From positions 1 through 8,239 of the forward strand of contig SCTD01000038.1 in assembly GCA_004299215.1 (NCBI GenBank): a stretch of DNA of 8,239 nt. The letters run 5' to 3'. The stretch comes from Frankiales bacterium. GTDB taxonomy: Bacteria; Actinomycetota; Actinomycetes; Mycobacteriales; SCTD01. Below are positions 5,986 to 8,239 of the stretch, in pieces (the stretch's first letter is position 1; each line of letters opens with the position of its first letter). A program made the position numbers and the translations under genes. The notes under the pieces were generated by a model that was not told the DNA's origin, searched no databases, and saw only the letters and a list, made by a program, of their open reading frames with translations.

Positions 5986-7488
5986 CTACGTGACCGCCGC
6001 ACTGCGCTTGGCCAGGCGCAGAGACGCGACGAGCAAGAGGGTGACGACGGACAGCAGGACCGTTCCGGCGATGGTGCGACCCGCTCCGCCCTCAGCTGTC
6101 GCGGCCAGGTAGAGCGGCCGCTTCTCGGCCGCCCTCTCGTCGTCCGAAGCGGGTAGCCACGCTTCCAAGGGGCGGCCCTCTCCATCGCGCGCCTCGGCGT
6201 AGACAAACCACCTCCCGGAGCCGAGTCCGCGGACTGTCCCTGTGAGCCGACACCCGCCACTCGTGTCGCGCAGCGACAGGTCGCCGCGAAGGGTTCGTCC
6301 TGCGCGCCGCGCAACCGTGCTCTCGGCGACCAGGCCGTCGCACCTCCCCGGGAGCAGCATGGCGACCCGCGCCGACCCACCTTCCCGCTGAACGCGCAGC
6401 TCCCCCTCGCGCACTTCCTGTCCCTGGCCTGGGTCGTGCGCCCATGCCGTCGGCGGCGACCCAGCGAGGACCACGATCACGACCGCGACGACAGCCATCG
6501 CGCGTGCGGCGAGAGGAGCGCGCGGTCCGCTGAGGCGGAGGTCGCCGTGCACGACCGCGACCAGCAACCCCGCGAGACCGCCGAGCACGACTGCACCCGG
6601 CAGCTGCGCCACAGGCACGACCGTCGTCACCGCGGACTGCAGCTCGAGGAAGGGCCACCACACCAGCGGAGCCAACGCGCCTGCGACCAGCAGGCGAAGG
6701 GCCAGGGGCCGGGCATGCAGCGCAGCGACAACCAGGAGAAGCGGAAGGACCGGCGGCACGGCGGTGAGCGAGAATCCCAGGAGCGCGAGAAACCCGACGG
6801 CGACGGCGCGCAGCGCGGTGTAAACGGCCCCCGCTGCCAGCAGATGCGAGCGCCGCGGAAGCAGGTCATCGAGCAGAGCTGCGGCCACGCACATCCCCAG
6901 AGCCACTACCGGCAGGAACCAGAACGTCGAGAACTGCGGAACATCGGAGTCGTACTCGAGCACCGGGACTTGCAGCGCACCGAGGACCCCAGCAGCCGCC
7001 AGGATGCGCGCGGCGCCCGCACCGCGGCCGGTGGTCTGCCGGAGGCCGGCGAGCAGTCCTACCGACAGCGCGAGAGTTCCCGCGACCGCCGCAAGGTGCG
7101 GCGGTGACCACAGCACGGCATCCCGACCGTAGGCTTCGTGCCATGCCGCGTCGATAGGCCCGCTGGCGAGCGTCGCACCGCCTCCGAGGCCGGCGAGCAG
7201 CAGAGCCGGGCGCGACAGCACGGCACGAAGCCCGTCCATGCCCCATCCTGCTGAGCGCCAAGATCGAACGCCCCAGGCGGCGACGGCAAGAGATGCCAGC
7301 AAGACGCCGCCGTAGAGCAGCAGATGCGGCGGGATCGCGAACTCATCCCGCCCCTTGTCCGTGTGCCAGGAGTCGTCCCAGTAGGTCGCCAGCAGCGCGG
7401 CCGCCGCGCCGATGGCGGCGATCAGGCCCAGCACCGGTGGCACCGGCAGAAGCTCCGTACGCTTGCTTATCGATGATGTTACGTTCAT
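5986..7488 (-). CDS. Polytopic membrane protein with duplicated WH-GRD-PPH motif; function unknown
   Basis: From ATG 7488 the product has 500 residues. About nine or ten membrane segments occupy residues 15-350. An outside domain (about 351-468, starting AHDPGQGQEV) follows, then a final helix at about 471-492. Two related motifs stand out: D38-x2-WH(41-42)-x3-GRD(46-48)-x4-PPH(53-55) and D113-x2-WH(116-117)-x3-GRD(121-123)-x5-PPH(129-131), each at the edge of a membrane segment. This suggests an internal duplication with conserved His and Asp that could bind metal, heme or protons. The outside domain has two cysteines (383, 413). I do not recognise a named family. Start: a -35/-10 pair (TTGACC, 7525-7520; TAGCGT, 7502-7497; spacer 17) points to transcription starting at or next to ATG 7488, making the longer ATG at 7515 unlikely. 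It diverges from the tetR-like gene, which probably represses it. Confidence 0.75.
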   Translation of the reverse strand: MNVTSSISKRTELLPVPPVLGLIAAIGAAAALLATYWDDSWHTDKGRDEFAIPPHLLLYGGVLLASLAVAAWGVRSWRSAGWGMDGLRAVLSRPALLLAGLGGGATLASGPIDAAWHEAYGRDAVLWSPPHLAAVAGTLALSVGLLAGLRQTTGRGAGAARILAAAGVLGALQVPVLEYDSDVPQFSTFWFLPVVALGMCVAAALLDDLLPRRSHLLAAGAVYTALRAVAVGFLALLGFSLTAVPPVLPLLLVVAALHARPLALRLLVAGALAPLVWWPFLELQSAVTTVVPVAQLPGAVVLGGLAGLLVAVVHGDLRLSGPRAPLAARAMAVVAVVIVVLAGSPPTAWAHDPGQGQEVREGELRVQREGGSARVAMLLPGRCDGLVAESTVARRAGRTLRGDLSLRDTSGGCRLTGTVRGLGSGRWFVYAEARDGEGRPLEAWLPASDDERAAEKRPLYLAATAEGGAGRTIAGTVLLSVVTLLLVASLRLAKRSAAVT

Positions 7489-7525
7489 GCACAAGAACGC
7501 TATGCTTCGTTGCATGAAGGGTCAA
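7482..7525. promoter_or_regulatory. Divergent, apparently leaderless promoters with nested inverted repeats
   Basis: The two start codons are only 25 bp apart (minus ATG at 7488-7486, plus ATG at 7514-7516), and neither has a Shine-Dalgarno sequence. Minus strand: TTGACC (7525-7520), 17-nt spacer, TAGCGT (7502-7497), then about 8 nt to the ATG. Plus strand: TATGCT (7501-7506), then 7 nt to the ATG, with no clear -35. The two -10 elements overlap. Inverted repeats: CGTTC-N8-GAACG (7482-7499) and TTCATGCA-N19-TGCATGAA (7484-7491 and 7511-7518), the latter centred on both start codons. One or both are likely the operator of the adjacent TetR-type protein (inference). Confidence 0.6.
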
Positions 7526-8134
7526 GAGGGAGCTTCATCGGAGGAAGTTCCAGCCGTACATCCGTGTACCGACACCGAACTCCTGCACGCGGCTGCAGCG
7601 GTGATCAGTGCGCATGGCTATGGAGGACTCACCCTCGCAAGGCTGGCTGCGAGCGCTCGAACCTCACGCATGACGCTGCACCGCCGAGGTGTGACCCTCG
7701 AGGGTGTCGTCATCGGATTGAGCCTCACCGCGGCGGCCGAGCTTCGGGATGCGCTGTATCCAGTTCTCACCAGCACGCAGCCTGCCGACGTGCGTCTCCA
7801 GGCCGCGCTCGACGCGCTGTACGCCGTCGCTGACAGGCACCTGCCGCTGCTCGCCGGCCTGTTCGCCGACGACGACGGCATCTTTCACTCTGAGCCGGAC
7901 AGCACCGGCGCCCTGCCCACCGACCCGATCTTCGTCGCGCCCTTCGCGAAGATCCTGGCTGATGGTGCGTCTGACGGCACACTGCGTCCGCAGGAGGACG
8001 TGACAGAAGCCGCCATGGTCCTGTTCAACACCGCGGGGTGGGGCTACGTCCAACTGCGGCACGCGCAACGCTGGCCACCTGCTCGCGCGCGAGCAGGCGT
8101 GGCCAGTTTGGTGCTCAAGGGACTCCGCGTCTGA
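7514..8134 (+). CDS. TetR/AcrR family transcriptional regulator
   Basis: From ATG 7514 the protein has 206 residues, the usual TetR length. The N-terminal helix-turn-helix domain is at about 20-66: TELLHAAAAVISAHGYGGLTLARLAASARTSRMTLHRRGVT in pattern, with the recognition helix around SRMTLHRRG (51-59), a variant in which HRRG replaces the common YRHF. The C-terminal part (about 75-206) is helical and would hold the ligand pocket and dimer interface; its ligand cannot be predicted. In-frame ATGs at 7487 and 7502 give 9 or 4 extra residues but lie inside the promoter region; 7514 is preferred because TATGCT lies 7 nt upstream, suggesting a leaderless start. It probably represses itself and the divergent membrane protein gene. 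Its 3' end contains a strong inverted repeat (8071-8106). Confidence 0.85.
   Translation: MKGQEGASSEEVPAVHPCTDTELLHAAAAVISAHGYGGLTLARLAASARTSRMTLHRRGVTLEGVVIGLSLTAAAELRDALYPVLTSTQPADVRLQAALDALYAVADRHLPLLAGLFADDDGIFHSEPDSTGALPTDPIFVAPFAKILADGASDGTLRPQEDVTEAAMVLFNTAGWGYVQLRHAQRWPPARARAGVASLVLKGLRV
8071..8106. repeat. 36-bp near-perfect inverted repeat inside the 3' end of the tetR-like gene
   Basis: CTGGCCA (8071-8077) plus CCTGCTCGCG (8078-8087) is followed at once by CGCGAGCAGG (8088-8097), two unpaired bases (CG) and TGGCCAG (8100-8106). The 17-bp arms pair completely except for the 2-nt bulge; in RNA the central CGCG would form the loop. The repeat encodes residues of the C-terminus (around RWPPARARAGVAS) and lies 28 bp before the stop codon. 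TTTGG follows, so it is not a normal U-tract terminator. Confidence 0.7.
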
Positions 8135-8158
8135 CAGCGGGGCCTCCCCACGCCGCTG
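8135..8158 (+). terminator. Possible weak hairpin after the tetR-like gene
   Basis: Directly after the TGA stop, CAGCGG (8135-8140) can pair with CCGCTG (8153-8158), and GGGG (8139-8142) with CCCC (8146-8149) as an alternative inner stem. There is no T-run afterwards, so intrinsic termination is doubtful. The remaining bases up to the end of the window (8159-8239) hold no ORF that I can support. Confidence 0.25.
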
Positions 8159-8224
8159 AGGACCTCGTCGAACAGGACCAGCAGGGAGACACGGCGACGG
8201 CTGACCGCTGCGCGCGCGCTCAAC

Positions 8225-8239
8225 AGGAGGAATCCACAG
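8225..8239 (+). promoter_or_regulatory. Strong ribosome-binding site for a gene starting at or just past the window end
   Basis: AGGAGG (8225-8230) is followed by 9 nt to the end of the window. This is the correct spacing for a start codon at 8239-8240 (the final base is G, so a GTG is possible). The next gene would be rightward, like the tetR-like gene, separated from it by about 105 nt. Confidence 0.55.

Noticed and set aside
6436..7107. A 223-residue plus-strand frame
   Set aside because: Antisense to the membrane protein gene, with Arg/Gln/Asp-rich shadow composition and no ribosome-binding site that I can support.
7489..7515. Longer start at 7515 for the 500-residue membrane protein
   Set aside because: The stretch contains the best -10 element of the minus strand, and no ribosome-binding site precedes 7515.

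Overview
The window is GC-rich DNA (roughly 70% by eye) with tightly packed genes, several TTG/GTG starts and apparently leaderless starts. This fits a high-GC actinomycete (Actinomycetota); I cannot name a genus from the sequence alone. No tRNA, rRNA, CRISPR array, transposase or other mobile gene is visible.

Layout, left to right. (1) The 3' end of a CcdA/DsbD-like thiol-redox membrane protein, followed after 52 nt by a single-pass membrane-anchored DUF3105 protein, both rightward. A TCCTA/TAGGA dyad lies over the probable promoter between them. (2) A leftward cluster of four genes: GNAT acetyltransferase, MurJ/MviN-type lipid flippase, BlaI/MecI-type repressor and M56 (BlaR1/MecR1-type) metalloprotease. 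Repressor and protease share a TGATG junction and the flippase ends 19 nt before the repressor start. (3) At the head of this cluster is a second, better dyad (TCCTAC-N11-GTAGGA). It covers the GNAT ribosome-binding site and also lies just before a divergent 39-residue single-helix membrane protein. (4) A rightward VanY-like M15 D,D-carboxypeptidase, preceded by a leader of mutually exclusive hairpins. (5) A convergent, leftward polytopic membrane protein of about 500 residues with a duplicated D-x2-WH-x3-GRD-x4/5-PPH motif. (6) A divergent TetR-type repressor whose start codon lies 25 bp from that of the membrane protein, with overlapping promoters inside inverted repeats. (7) A short non-coding tail ending in a strong Shine-Dalgarno sequence for a gene just beyond the window.

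How the parts may work together. The BlaI/M56 pair is the classic architecture for sensing cell-wall stress, normally controlling beta-lactamase or PBP2a genes. Here it is co-transcribed with a lipid-II-type flippase and an acetyltransferase, lies next to a D-Ala-D-Ala-type carboxypeptidase, and appears to have one operator at the head of its own operon and perhaps a second in front of the DUF3105 gene. The most interesting hypothesis is a small BlaI regulon for envelope remodelling rather than beta-lactam hydrolysis, including an unannotated membrane miniprotein. The TetR/membrane-protein pair looks like a separate, self-contained regulatory unit.
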